Shown piece after piece: positions 20,453 through 33,131 of a DNA stretch of 64,000 nucleotides. How positions within the stretch are numbered: position 1 is the first letter of the stretch; each line of letters starts with the position of its first letter. The position numbers and the translations under genes are program-made. Location of the stretch: assembly GCF_902167145.1 (NCBI RefSeq), contig NC_050097.1, forward strand, positions 171,894,923 through 171,958,922, written 5' to 3'. This stretch comes from Zea mays (taxonomy: Eukaryota > Streptophyta > Magnoliopsida > Poales > Poaceae). Below the pieces are notes generated by a model. The model was not told the DNA's origin. It saw only the letters and a list, made by a program, of their open reading frames with translations, and ran no database searches.

Positions 20453-22825
20453 TTAGGTCTTGTTCTTAGGTACCCAAACGGTCTTGGGTCTTTTAACATT
20501 AGAAACAAGCACCTTGGGCACCCAAATGGTCTTAGGTCTTAAATGAAATGTAGTGTTCATTTGATGCATTGACAATTTTCTTTCTAGGCATTTTGATATG
20601 AGTTGCATGCCTAGAGCTAGAAGCCTCATTACTATACATATAAGCATGATGAGAAATAGTATGAGATTTCCTAGCATGAATTTTCCTAATTTTGTGCTCA
20701 GGATAGTTCTCAGGATATAAAATGTAACCCTCTCTATCCTGAACCATGGGAGCCTTACCTTTAACAAAATTAGAGAGATTGTTCTTCGGGGTATTAAGCT
20801 TGATGTTGCTTTGGCTCCCTTGTTGGAAGCCAATGCCATCCTTAATGCCAGGGTGTCTCCCATTATAGAGCATGCTTCGAGCAAATTTAAAATTTTCATT
20901 CTCTAGCTCATGCTCGACAATTTTAGCATTTAATTTAGCTATGTCATCATTTTGTTCTTTAATCATGGCAAGGTGATCATCTATAGCATCAATATCAACA
21001 TCTCTACATCTAGTGCAAATGGTGACATGCTCAATAATAGATGTAGATGGTTTGCAGACATTCAATTCTTCAATCTTAGCAATCAAATTATCATTCTTAA
21101 TTCTAAGACAAGAAATTGAATTACTGCACATATTAAGCTCTTTAGATAATTTTTCACATTTTCTACTTCTAGAGCATAAGCATTTTTCAATTTAACAAAT
21201 TTCTTATTTTCCTTAACGAGGAAGTCCTCTTGGCATTCCAAGCGATCATCCTTCTCGTTAATGGATTCTATTAATTCACTTATTTTCCTCTTTTGATCTT
21301 TAGTAAGGCTAGCAAAAAGAGAAGTTAAATCATCTTCATTATCACTAGAGCTACCCTCATCATCGGATGTGGTATATTTGGGGGTATCTCTAGAATGTAC
21401 ATTCTTCTTTTTGCTCTCCTTAGCCATTAGGCACTTGTGCCCTATGTTTGGAAAGAGAAGACCCTTGTTGATGGCGATGTTGGCGGCATCCTCGTCGGAG
21501 GAGGAGTCGGTGGAGCTCTCGTCGGAGTCCCATTCTCACCCCATGTGCTCCTCACCACCCTTCTTCTTGTAATATCTTTTCTTTTCAATCTTCTTCTTTC
21601 CTTTCATGTCGTCGTCCCTATCACTGTCACTTGTATATGGACATTTTGCAATAAAGTGATTGGACTTACCACACCTATAACACACCCTCTTGGAACGGGG
21701 TTTGTAGTCCTTCCCCTTCATTTGTTTGAGGATTTTCCAAAAGCTCTTAATGATAAGAGCCATCTCCTTGTTGTTGAGCTTGGAGGCGTCGATTGGGAGT
21801 CTACTTGGTGTAGACTCTTCCTTCTTCTCTTCTGTTGCTTTGAATGCAACGGGTTGCACCTCAGGTGTGGAGGTGGCGCCTTGCTCCACGTTGACAATGT
21901 GTTTGGAGTCTTTGATCATTAGTTCAAAGCTCACAAACTTGCCAATCACTTTCTCGGGAGACATCTGTTTATATCTAGGATCTCCATGAATTAGTTGCAC
22001 TTGAGTGGGATTACGAAAAACAAGAGATCTAAGAATAACCTTGACCATTTCATGGTCATCCCATTTGGTGCTCCCGAGGTTGCGGACTTGGTTGACCATT
22101 GTCTTGAGCCGGTTGTACATTACTTGTGGCTCTTCTCCTTTGTTGAGGACGAATCGACCGAGCTCTCCCTCGATCGTCTCATGCTTGGTGATCTTGGTCA
22201 CCTTGTCCCCTTCGTGCGGCGTTTTGAGGACATCCCAAATTTCTTTGGCATTCTTTAACCCTTGCACCTTATTATATTCCTCTCGACACAAGGAAGCGAG
22301 GAGTATAGAAGTTGCTTGGGAATTAAAATGCCTAATTTGGGCGGCCTCATCCGAGTCGTAGTCCTTGTCGCCCACCTATGGTGCCTGCGCACCAAACTCA
22401 ACAATATCCCATATGCTTTCATGGAGTGAGGTTAGATGGTGCCTCATTTTATCACTCCACATACAATAATCCTTACCATCAAAATATGGTGGTTTGCCTA
22501 GGGGTACCGTAAGTAAAGGAGCACGCTTAGGAATATGAGGATAACGTAGAGGCATCTTACTATACTTCTTGCGCTCTATGCGCTTCGAAGTAGTGGACTC
22601 GACACCAGATGTGGAAGGTGATGAAGAGTCGGTCTCGTAGTAGACCACCTTCTTCATTTTCTTTTTATTCTTGTCACCCTTCCTATGTGACTTGATGGAG
22701 GAAGCAGATTCCTCCTTGTACTTGTCGCCGGACTCTCTTGATGGAGTCCGTTCATTGTTCTTCCTTCCTGAGCCTTCGACCTTGTTGCCGGTGACTATCT
22801 CCCTCTTGGCGTGATCTCCCGACAT
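20453..22825 (-). pseudogene. gag pseudogene of Ji-like element
   Basis: Minus strand from the ATG at 22825 (MSGDHAKREI) to the stop at 20453. It has the same architecture as the Opie-like Gag: charged N-terminus, UBN2-type core (WSDKMRHHLTSLHESIWDIV), zinc knuckle CYRCGKSNHFIAKC near 21640-21680, a coiled-coil region and WVPK repeats at the end. Nonsense changes: TAG at 22376-22378 (a Ser codon in the Opie-like copy) and TGA at about 21536. Frameshifts lie near 21083-21131 and near 20532-20600. Three of these would each prevent a full Gag. Confidence 0.88.
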
Positions 22826-22874
22826 CACTTCGAGTTGTTAGACTCTTAATTAAGCACTGGGCTCTAATACCAAC

Positions 22875-24129
22875 TGAAAGTCGCTTAGAGGGGGGTGAAT
22901 AGGCGAAACCTGAAATTTACAAGCTTTAAACATCGGGGTTACCGTTAAAATTAAATCGGAGTACAAAAGATAGTTCTCCTTGATTAGAGTTGCTCAATCA
23001 ATGCGGATAACTTTTTGGAGCTAACTCAAATTAATATGAGCAAGGGAACTTTTAGAGAGAGGAAGGGAGGGAAACAAATCCAGTGAAGATCAACAAGTGA
23101 ACACAGTGATTTGTTTACCGAGGTTCGGTTCCAAAGAACCTAGTCCCCGTTGAGGAGGCCACAAAGGCAGGTCTATTCCAACCCTTTCCCTCTATCAACC
23201 GGTCACACAGACCGGTCGAGGCTTCTCCTTAATCACTTGGGTCACTAAGACCCGCAAGGATCACCACACACTTAGGTGTCTCTTGCTAGCTTTACAAAGC
23301 ACTTAGAGAAACAAGAACGGGAAGGAGAAAGCAATCCAAGCAACAAGAGAAACAAAAGAACACAAAACACCGTCTCTCAAGTCACTAAGTAATTGTGTTG
23401 ATTTGGAGGCTTGGAGAGGATTTGATCTATTGATTGTGTCTTGGAGTGTAGTCTTTTGCTCTTGCAATGAATGTGAAGTTCAGAAAACTTGGATGGCTTG
23501 AATGGAGGTGGTTGGGGGTATTTATAGCCCCAACCACTATTCTAGTCGCTCTTGTCGATGACGCAACAGACAATCTGATGGTGCACCGAACATGTCACTA
23601 TTCAGTGTCCGGTGCGTGCCACGTCAGCTGCCCGTTGGGGTTTGGAGCGGTTGACCGTTGAAGTTCTTTGTCTTCTAGCTGCACCAGACAGTCTGGTGGC
23701 ACATCGGACATGTTCGGTGCGTCCTAACATTGCTGCTCTGACTTCTGACTGCGCACTGTTCACTTTTGCAGTCGACCGTTGTGCGCAGGTTACCGTTGCT
23801 CCGTTGGCTCACCAGACACTGTCCAGTGCACACCGGACAGTTCGGTGAATTATAGCGGAGCATGTCCTTGAGAAACCCGAGAGTGGCCAGTTCGGGAGGC
23901 GCTCGGCCTAGGCACTGGACAGTGTCTGGTGCGCCACTGGTAGCACCATTTCTTGTCTTTGCTCCAAACTTGATTGAGTCCCGAACTTAATTTCTTTCTT
24001 GGCTTATGTTGAACCTTATGCACTTGATATAAATGACAACTAGGCAAACTAGTTAGTCCACGTGGTTTGTGATGGACGTCAAACACCAAAACCAATTATA
24101 GGAAATGTTTTAAGCCCATTTCCCTTTCA
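22875..24129 (-). repeat. 5' LTR of Ji-like element
   Basis: A 1,255-bp LTR. The TATA hairpin has arms 23508-23517 and 23528-23537. Decayed CCGGACA palindromes lie at 23580-23940. The primer-binding site follows on the minus strand at 22859-22873. Confidence 0.88.
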
Positions 24130-24134
24130 GTTAT

Positions 24135-24514
24135 CCCCAGGCGAGCCCCTCACCCAGGCAGAGGTCTAGTGCTAACACGTGGCTGATTTTCCTGTTCCAT
24201 ATTGTAAACTCTCCTAGGCCCACCTCTCAGGGCATGAACTCTCTTGCAGCGTGCCTCCCTTGGACTATAAAAGGGAGATCAGTTGCTCCATAGCAGGGGG
24301 AGGTCAACTCACACTCAGACCTTTGACTCCCTAGTTCTCAAGCAATACAACACACAGTGGATGTAGGGTGTTATGCTTCAATGGCCTGAACCACTTTGAA
24401 CCTTGTATTCTTGTGTAGATCTAGAATGCCAGGCAATCACCTAAGCCTACTCCTCATCCGAGGACTAGTGTGAGTGCAATCAGCCACCCGAATAGAGGAT
24501 TCGCCCCTCCGACA
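24135..24514 (+). repeat. left LTR of outer element, second part
   Basis: Continuation of 14705-15177 after the Ji-like insertion. It contains TATAAAAGGGAG at 24266-24277 and ends in CTCCGACA. Relative to the right LTR it lacks about 100 bp after CACGTGGCT. Confidence 0.82.
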
Positions 24515-24535
24515 TTTGGCGTGCCAGGTAGGGGC
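24515..24535 (+). other. unusual primer-binding site of outer element
   Basis: TTTGGCGTGCCAGGTAGGGG follows the LTR end. It is not the initiator tRNA-Met type used by the other elements here. The core TGGCGTGCCA is itself nearly palindromic. Confidence 0.6.
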
Positions 24536-27500
24536 AAGGATCCAAAGCCTAGCCCTTCGATTGAGACGACATCACGCTCCCTTCCAACAAGCTCGGTCAG
24601 GGAGAGCTCACCGATGTCTGGCGCAAGGCGAAAAAGCGACGCCTCAACTGACTCGCCATTGATCTCAAGTAGTGCCTTAACAGGCGCGCTGTTGCCATCA
24701 AGCAAGGGCGACAGAGGCCTCGCCTATGGCATTTGAGGTTGCTCCCGTCAGCACCCCGCCAGGCTCCATCTCGCTTGAGGTCGCCGTCATCAACCTCCAG
24801 CCGCTTACAATGGCGTTCGAGGTAGCCACTGTCAGCCAGCAGCCAAGCATCGGAGGCCGGTCAGCCACTATGTTCCATGGTACATGGAGTCGTCACCCCA
24901 ACCTCAAGGGGTGACCCCTCTTACCTACCAATGGGTTCCAGAAAGCCATGACAACAAGGGCTATGTCTTTGTCAACATGGTTTCCTCCCTTGAATCCATC
25001 GGTAGGGTACCATGGGGCGTACCAGAGGCTGCATGTCATATTGCGCTGGCTTATGCCTAGTCTCTAGCGAACGAAGGGGTCCTCGCTGTCAGCCTCCGCC
25101 CGAGCTCCAAGGCGTGCTCAGGATCCAACCGCACTGGTGGAACCTAGCACTCAAGCTAGTAAAGGTTGTGCCTTCACCAACCTCATCATGGCGAAGGAAG
25201 GTATGCTGGCTGGGGGCCTTACAAGGGCGAGGCCAGGAACCACCGCGAGCCTGCACTAGCATCACTCTCAACCAAGAACGATTCATGGTCTTAGAGTCAC
25301 CATTGGTCGAGGTGGTCCTCTGTTGAGACCTAGAACTCGCACCGATGGTGTTTCAAGGGCAGGGTCGTGCTAAGACATGCGTTGTCCACTATGACGCCCT
25401 ACTGCTAGGCTCTGCCTCACGAAGGCTCAGCTCGTCGGCCACGACACAAGTCCATGGTGCTTGGGGAGGCTGTGTAAGATGGTAGCCTCGAGTTCATGGC
25501 GTTCGGTGCATCAGCTGGCCATCTCCTACAAGTTCTGCCTTTGTTATCGCCAAGGCAGAGCGAACAACTGCTTACCCTTCGAACCTAAAGGACGACAACA
25601 CGACTACACCAACCTTGCTAGGCAGTCTACCGGCTGTGGGAAACCCTCATGAAGGCTGACCACGCGTTCTAGTAGGAGTCAAGGTAGGCATCGATACCTA
25701 ATCCATCGACCTCAAGCCTATGGCGCTCGGGATAGGACGAATCAAGCTAGAAGGCTCGGGTGCAAGACATTCAGAGTAGCTATCGACTCTCTCCCCTAAG
25801 CACTGCCTTCGGGCATGGCCAAGGAGCAAAAGGATGTTGCTTACCCTTCAGGTTCAAAGGAAGGTAGCGCCCCTAGCGGGGTAGAAGAGAACGTCAACCA
25901 CCTCTGCGCCCTTGGCAGCCAAGTGACCGTCGCCTAACCTCGCCCTCGAGCATCGCCAAGGCTCGACTCATCGGCCACGCACAAGCTCATGGTGTTCGGG
26001 GTACGCTATGCAGGTCAGTAGCTCGGGACCCATGACATTTGGGATAGCCGTCGTTAGCACCCAACATGCTCCGGATACGGCCATCACCGACCCGTCGCAG
26101 GATGTTGCTTACCCTTCTAGTCTGAAGGATAGTGGTACTCCAACAAGGCAAAAAAGGTGTGAGGCCAATGACGGCTACAACGACATCAATCTTGTCGCAA
26201 CAAAGACAACTCGTCGCCCGTGAGAGACCCTTACAGAGACATTCCACGTGCTCCAAAAGGGCTCAACATCGACGTTAAGACCCAACTTGTCTGCCATAAG
26301 CTCCATGGCATATGGGGTAGCATAATGGGATGTTGCTCACCCTTCAAGTCAGATGCACAATGAAGCTCAGGCAGTTTAGGTCAGCCTAGTACCTCCCACC
26401 TATAAGGTAGCATGAGAGCAAACTCTTCCTTTGTAATAGGATATCATTTATCTGTAATCTGGTCCAGTAAGATCCACTCATGTAAACTCGACCTCTGGTG
26501 CCATCCATGGTCCAAACCGATAAGAGCTTCCCTTGTAAACCCGGTCTCTAGTATATAGATTTATGGCATCTAGTTATGAAAGAAGAGTGTGTTCTCATCC
26601 GTTGGTTTCTTTTCATTTTACAAAGCTTTGCGCCTTTGAGGATTCATGCTTTTGTTGTAAGTCATGAAAACCAAACTATGTAGTTTGCTTTGCACTTAGT
26701 TTGAAGTACCTCTTGATGATGAATGTGGAATGGATTGCTAAGGGCTTGGTCTAAGGGAAAGTTCCACATTCTCTCGGGTGGTCCACAACTAGGTAGATGC
26801 TTAGCCACGTCTCGTATTGTAAGCCTAACCTTCCACCGCCTGAGAATAGTTGACTTAGTATCTTCTAGATCAAATACTTGGGGGTACAGACTACATTCAT
26901 ATTCTAGGGGCTAGCTTCAAACTAGGTTCGACAAAGTTAAGTTACTTGGTTCAAAGGATTGAATATAATGAAAGTGAATGCCTTAAGGAAATGTTGTTGA
27001 TCCCGGACCATGTCTTGGATGGTCCTTGGCTTTGGAGGCCTCGAACCTCCAAAGTTGCTAAAGCTCCGGGAAGAAGGAATAAGGAGAAGGAAGCCAATAG
27101 CTACAGTTGGAGGTGTATACATCAAGAACATCTTGGTAGGGGTCCCACCCTGTAAACTCAGTCTGGTCACAAACGATTCATAGTCTGGTGAGGTTGCCCA
27201 TATAAACCCGGCCTCTGGTGCCCTCTGAGGTCCATTCCGGTAAGAGCTGATCTTATAAAACTGGACCTCCTTGGGATCTCTATGTAAGGTCTCGAGCATC
27301 TGGAAAAAAAGGAAGGGTTTTGCTCTCAATCCAGCTCCAAGTGAATATGATCCATTATCATATCCTCGGCCAATGTACGTTTTTCTCTTTCTGCCTCCCT
27401 CTCAAGATTCTTAGCTTCGTTGTTATCATGAAATTTGGATTATGTAACCATCTTTGCTGCTCAGTTTATATCCCCAATTAATACTAAACAAGGGCACAAG

Positions 27501-28131
27501 TTGACTGATAACTGGTCTAAAGGAAAAGTCCACATTCTCGCAGGTGGTCTGGAGCTGGGTAGGCGCTTAGTCTGGTCAAGTACCATAAGCCTACACCTTT
27601 CCACCACCCTAGAATAGCTGACTTAGTACTTTCTGGACCAGGTACTTGAAAGGCCTACGCTCGTTCAAAATTAAGGGTTGAATCCCATAAACTTCGTCTG
27701 TAAAAATTCGAGTGCATAATTCGATGGAATGAGTACAACAAAACTAGGATCCCGAGGGTACAACTGCTAAGCACTACTGCTGGGCCATTCTTGGAATACC
27801 ATATGCTCCTAAGAACTATTCCTAAATCATATTCAGGAGTAGCTCCCTGGACTAAAGATGACCCCCACATCTGGGATGGCCTCTAGGGAGCCTTAGCAGT
27901 TGGGGACCGGGAAGGAGAAACTTTTGGCTATCCGGAAATTGGGTAAACTTAAGGTCATGACCATTTATTTTTGTCTTGCGCAACAACAACAGAATGTCAA
28001 CAAAATAACTCACTCTGCGTGAAAGCTACAGGCATGATGTTGCTACATAAGACTGGCATTTCTGGAACAAGACGCATGTATGGCCTCATCTGCGGGTTCA
28101 CCACCTCACCTGAGGTGGGCCCGAGAGCCAC
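24536..28131 (+). other. internal region of outer element: repeats, no coding capacity
   Basis: 3.6 kb without any recognisable Gag or Pol; the longest open frame is about 130 codons and looks accidental. Array 1: a degenerate repeat of about 265 bp at 25.4-26.4 kb, marked by GCTTACCCTTC-type segments near 25570, 25835, 26105 and 26333, each preceded by ATGG(C/T)(G/A)(T/C)TCGGG-type segments. Repeat 2: 26450-26900 is repeated at 27150-27660, with shared segments CCTCTGGTGCC, GTCCACATTCTC (or TTCCACATTCTC) and CTTTCCACC or TTCCACCGCC. The region looks like a large-retrotransposon-derivative filling. Confidence 0.65.
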
Positions 28132-28691
28132 TGTCGGTACCCTGAATACGGGGTACCCACTCCTACTATGTCAAAGTGAGCCCTCGGGGCCACCATTACG
28201 GATTTCACGGACAGCCGACCCAGTACGGGGCTAAGGCGCACCATATGGAGTTGTGACCAGGCTAGGCTCGCCTTCTAGCTTGGATCGTTGTCTCCATCAA
28301 GCCCCATATAGGGAGAAATCAACAACTTCAGCTATAGGTCTGGGATCCTACAATTAGGACCTGGACAAAGGGACCTGGAGGGAACATAAAGCCTCGGAGG
28401 AGAAGGCACTCTCTGGTTACAGCACCAAGCCTTTAGAACGACTGCGAGCATGGAAGACAGCATCCGGACCTCAGGCCAGGTGAGATCCAAAGTCACCACG
28501 TGTCCAGGCAAGGGCGGCAGGAGCCTGGATCCGCCTTGGGTGTGGGTTGAGCCCACGATCAGGAAAGACTTGGGTAAATAGTGTCACCACTTATCCCTAG
28601 GTTTGTCCCTCACCTAGGCAGGGGTCCTGTGCTAACATGTGGCTAAACACCCCTAGCATAAACCATCAGACATAGGGCGCGCTAGCATTAA
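28132..28691 (+). repeat. right LTR of outer element, first part
   Basis: Starts TGTCGGTACCCTGAATACGG, homologous to 14705. It is interrupted at ATTAA by the solo LTR and continues at 32731. Confidence 0.85.
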
Positions 28692-31600
28692 TGTGACGGA
28701 ACCTCCCAAGTAATTAGGCCCACCTACAGTTGTCCTTGTCCAACGGACCTCAGACAACCCTGTAGGTGCCCCTGAACTACTTGACAAGTTCGGTATCCTT
28801 CCTTACCTTTCCAGGAACGTCTCACCCGTCTTGCAGACATTACAGAACATCGGAGATAAAGAAATGCGGAAGCGATTACATAACTTACATTTATTTAAAA
28901 GTAAGGTCAGATTGTTTATTACAGACCAGAAATCTAAAGCGAGTGTTGAGTAGTATTATTACACATACTAAGGGAGGCACCAACTCCTCCCGATAAGTTT
29001 TTCACAAAAGTTTTCTATATGGAGGACCAAGTCCTCCCGCACTTCAGTCTTGTTTCTCCTCCTTAGGAACCACCTTGGCACAGAAGCAACAGAAATCTGC
29101 TACTTCCTCACCTAAAACAACGAAGGGATAAACCCTGAGTATGGAATTACTCAGCAAGTCTTACCCGACTAAAGAAAAGACTCTCAAGGGTATGCTGGTT
29201 ATATGGGAGTCAAGGTAAGGCTTTTCAATAATCAAAGACTCTGTTTTGCAGAAATGCTTACTAAAGTGGATCCTTAAAAATCCAATTTTATTTGTCAAGT
29301 TAAGTACAATTACCTGCAACTAGAGTTCTTTCTACCCTAGTTCAATCACTGGTCCTGCACTAGCCAATTTCTTAACAAAAACCCATCATCTTTAGTGGAA
29401 TGCTACGTGTAGGTCAGTGACCAAGTCTTCATAACCGCGAAGGTACGGCGATCCGAATCGATTATACTCAGCTGAGGATCTCCAATCACACGACATATGT
29501 AGCACTTAACCCTTGCATATGTCAACCCGCCACCGGGGTTCTTAAGACCAGATCAGGTTCACGCAAACCGAGAGCACAGATACACCACCGTCCAGCCTCT
29601 TGCCATGGAGGGTACACGCTACTCTCGCCATCGCTCCACGCCCATTTCGTGTTATCTTATTCTGGCCTTAGTCTGCCCGAGGCAAGGCTTACCCATGACG
29701 AGGCATGTGACCAGTTAAAGGGTCCTCGATCATCAAGCCTACATCGAGACGGTCCTTAATCGACTCAGACGGAGACACTACACCGAGACTCTCTTCTCGT
29801 GCAAGTCACCCGCCCGGTCTCAGCTTAATCATTTCAACCCAAAAACTTGGTACCTGGCAGAGGTACATCTTTACCGATGTTGAATCCATCATGGCCATGA
29901 TGGATCCACCATCAAATTTTATTTTCGAAAACAACCCTCTCACTTTGCCAAACATCTTTTGTAAAACAAATCCTTTTGTTTTTCTAGAGCAATGCTAAGC
30001 ATAGTAAAACCTTTTTGTAAAAACAGGGTTTCAAGGAAGGTAATCAAGTTCAAGGAAGGTAATGCAAGAATTGTTTTAATCAAGCAACTCCTATCACCTA
30101 ATGCAGCAAACAAGTGAGAAAGATTTTAAAAACATCAAGGGAGGTGGCAAATGCATCGGGGCTTGCCTTCATTCACAGGTGAGTCTGGCTCGAATCCACA
30201 AATATCAAAGTAGAAGCAGTTGCCTGCCTGAGAATCCGAGGGTGGTGGTGTCCTTTCTTCGATGACTTCCACTTCTTCTTCGCGTTCTAACATAACCATA
30301 TATATATATAAGAATGAATGTCATGTGATGCTCATGAGAGTGCGAATATAATAAAGATTTATTATCTAAGTCTTGAATACAACTTTCCTTCACGAAACTC
30401 CGAGAACTTAGGGTTTCCGGAGTCGGTAAAGGAGTTCAAAGGGCAGGGGGTGGTTTTGGGTTCTAGTTATCAAACATGGTCCAAATCAATTCAAACTCTA
30501 CCCAAGGCTTCTAAACAATGTTTTAAGTTCATATAAAAATTTTGAACATTTTTGGTATTACCATTTATCTTTTAAAAATCCAGAACTACTATCTTAAACT
30601 ATTTTAAATGCCCTAAAATTCCTTATTTCCTCTAAAAATCTCAAAACTATTTTTATTAAATTCTAGGGAAAATAAGAAACCTAGGAAAATTGGTTTCACA
30701 ATTTTAGGATTTTTCTATGATTTTCTAGAATTCCTTGAACTCTGACAGAAAAAGAAAAAGAAAAGAGATGCACAGTCCTGGGCTGATTCTGGCCCAAACC
30801 GGCCCAACTACAGCAGAATTGTGCGTGCGCCCGCGCCCGCGGTGGGGACTTTTCAGAAAGACCCAGTCCCTTTTGGATAACTGCAAGTGGGTACATGCAC
30901 TGTTTACGCGAGTCACTGACAGATTGCAGAAACACCCCTAACGTTCTATTCCTTCACAGGTGAGGTCCCCGACGGCGGCAGCGCGCGGAGGAGCTCTGGC
31001 GAGCTAGCAGGCCAGTCGATTAGGGAAAGGACTGACGCCCTTCTTCGGTCGAAACCGAATTCACGCCCCAATCAGCGTTTCCCCTAACCTAATTTCGCTT
31101 ATGATCAACTACGGAGCTCTGGCCACGGTGGCCGTGAGCATCGCGGCAATACCGTCGTGTTCCTAGCGATTGGCGGGCTCCTAGCTCAATTCAGTGGCTC
31201 GGCAAGCATCATAGACTTAAGGGAAAGCTTGAACGAGGAAGAGGAGGAGATGAACTGACCGAAATAAGGCTGGCCGCGGTGAGGTTAGGCTTCGGGTGGC
31301 GGAGAACAGATTTGGGGCGAACGTGAAATTGGAGAGCTGTGGGGAGTAATCGGAGCTACGCGTGGGTTCTCTGGACGCACAATTACCTAGCGGAACTGGC
31401 TGAGGCTTTAATTTATAGGCATCTTCATCGGTGGCGCCCAATTTGGTCGAGCAACGCGGCGGCCGGAGATAAGGAAGAGGTCTGGCGTCGTGGTTACATG
31501 TCCCCAGCCGTGGCGAGCTCATCGGCGATGATGGGACGGCAGTAGGGAATCACGGCGGTGCCGTGGAAAGGCTCGGACACGTGGCGGGCACAGAGATGGC

Positions 31601-32725
31601 ACGACGACGGCGAGCGGCTTTATCTACGGCGGTGAGCAAAGGGGGGAGTATTGCGGCTGACCGGGGTGGCTTCCAGCTCGACGGCGACAACGATCTTTTT
31701 ACCTCGCAGCGTTATCTGGTTACCAGCAAACGTTAATCTTAACGCGGCGGCGCAAATCCTTGCGCGGGGGAGGGTCACCGGCGGCAAGCACGCGATGGTG
31801 GCATCCTTATCCATTTTGACTACTGTACCATCAGAGCTCGTTTCAGACAGCCTGACAGAACATTTTGCAGAGGAATTTCCCTTCAATTTCATATGGCAGC
31901 TCCTCCCAAGCTCTGCAGCAGAATTGTAGAGCTACAAACCAACCATAATTCGGCTATAGGACTTGAACCCATTTGAGCACTAAATCAAGGTGGAATTCAT
32001 ACTCAAAGTTGGCTCTGCTACACTGAATATCTGAATTTCAGACTAAATCAGCCTGACAGCCAATCTTTAGGCTTAATTATCTCCAATATTTTCTTAACAA
32101 CTCTGCTCACACTCTTAAGCAAAGTTGTGCTCCTATGATTGGGCTACAATCTTGATGTGGTGCCTAGGGTAAAGATCCAATATTTTAAAAGTTACAAGGC
32201 TCCAAAGTTGTGCCCTTAACACTGAATTTCAGACTTAGAATAGAACCTAATTGAGGTCTATTTTGCATTTAAGTCCAAAATCCAATATTTGGCTTACAAG
32301 TCCACACATTTGTGAACCAAATGACTTAAGATACCTATTTGACTTGGTTTTTGCACTTCAGTCCAAAAGTGGACTAATTTTGCACATAAGCCCCTAGGGT
32401 TTGGTTTTAGGGTTTTCCAGGGTTCCAATTAGGGTTTCTGGTATCCCAGGGGTATAAATGTGATTCAACTTTATTTTTGGGGATATTTTTCAACTATTTC
32501 CCTAAAGCCTTTAGGTTTTCTCAATTTGGGTTAAGTCTTACCCCTTTAATCCCTATTTAGGGTTAAGTTTCCTATCCAGGGTTCTATTTGCAAAACACTA
32601 AAACAATACAACTTGTTTGAAATTTTTACCTAGTGAATGCACTCTAGGTGTGTCAAACATATGCAATGCCAATGATTATGATGTCATGCTCAAGTTTTAG
32701 TTACAGTAACACCAGGGGTGTTACA
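28692..32725 (-). mobile_element. 4.03-kb solo LTR (probable Gypsy family, minus orientation)
   Basis: A single unit beginning TGTGACGGAACC and ending GGTGTTACA on the plus strand, flanked by the perfect duplication ATTAA (28687-28691 and 32726-32730). No internal repeat of the ends and no gag/pol is present, so it reads as one LTR left by recombination. On the minus strand it begins TGTAACACCCC, a common Gypsy LTR start, and has a TATA-like box (CCTATAAATTAAAG) near 31405-31420, which supports minus orientation with a very long R-U5. The GC-rich stretch at 30950-31850 contains short frames on both strands that I do not regard as genes. An alternative is an unclassified non-autonomous element with TG/CA ends. 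Confidence 0.72.
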
Positions 32726-32730
32726 ATTAA

Positions 32731-33126
32731 GGACGCCAGGAGATCATGCAACAGCCAAAAAGGGATACGTGCTCAGGAAGATCTAGCATTGTCAGCCCTA
32801 TCCAATTTTCTCATTCCATATTGTAAACTCTCCTAGGCCCATCTGTCAGGGCCTAAACTCTCTTGTAGAGTGCCTCCCTTGGACTATAAAAGGGAGAACA
32901 CTTGCTCCGTAGCAGGGGGAGGTCAACTTACACTCAGACCTTCGACTCCACAGTTCTCAACCAATACAACACATAGTGGATGTAGAGTATTACGATCCGT
33001 CAGCCATAACCACTCTAAACCCTTGTGTTCATCTAGAAGGACAAGCAATCACCTAAGCCTACTCCTCATCCAAGGATCAGGGCGGGTGTAATCGGCCATC
33101 CGGTCGGAGGATTCTCCTCTCCGGCA
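32731..33126 (+). repeat. right LTR of outer element, second part
   Basis: Contains TATAAAAGGGAG at about 32887 and ends CTCTCCGGCA, matching the end of the left LTR. Confidence 0.82.
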
Positions 33127-33131
33127 CTATA

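Larger units (their letters stand above)
15178..24129 (-). mobile_element. decayed Ji-like Copia retrotransposon (SIRE/Maximus lineage)
   Basis: A minus-strand element of 8,952 bp with LTRs 22875-24129 (5') and 15178-16394 (3'), flanked by the perfect duplication GTTAT (15173-15177 and 24130-24134). On its own strand the LTR starts TGAAAGGGAAATGGGC and ends in ACTTTCA. The primer site reads TTGGTATTAGAGCCC (22859-22873), one base off the tRNA-Met match. Gag and pol are recognisable over almost full length but carry several nonsense changes and frameshifts. The LTRs differ by substitutions and indels, including a 19-bp-scale length difference near the U5 end. It is inserted in the left LTR of the outer element, so it is younger than that element and older than the Opie-like copy. 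The name Ji is by recognition of the LTR start. Confidence 0.9.
14705..33126 (+). mobile_element. old non-autonomous LTR retrotransposon, host of two nested insertions
   Basis: Two related sequences starting TGTCGGTACCCTGAATA and ending CTCCG(A/G)CA bracket a 3.6-kb internal region. The left LTR is 14705-15177 plus 24135-24514, the right LTR is 28132-28691 plus 32731-33126. Each is split by a later insertion. Flanks are GTATA (14700-14704) and CTATA (33127-33131), a 4-of-5 target duplication. The internal region has no gag or pol homology but two sets of internal repeats. Both LTRs carry a TATAAAAGGGAG box. Visible LTR divergence is high (many substitutions and indels), so this is the oldest layer. 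Mobilisation would have relied on another element's proteins. The superfamily is not determinable without pol; Gypsy is a guess. Confidence 0.82.

Noticed and set aside
24470..24736. 88-codon frame at the start of the outer element as a Gag
   Set aside because: It starts inside the LTR, has no Gag core or zinc knuckle, and is followed by many stops.
31217..31929. Overlapping frames in the GC-rich part of the solo LTR as host genes
   Set aside because: No family features, frames on both strands, and position inside a TSD-flanked unit make chance frames the better explanation.
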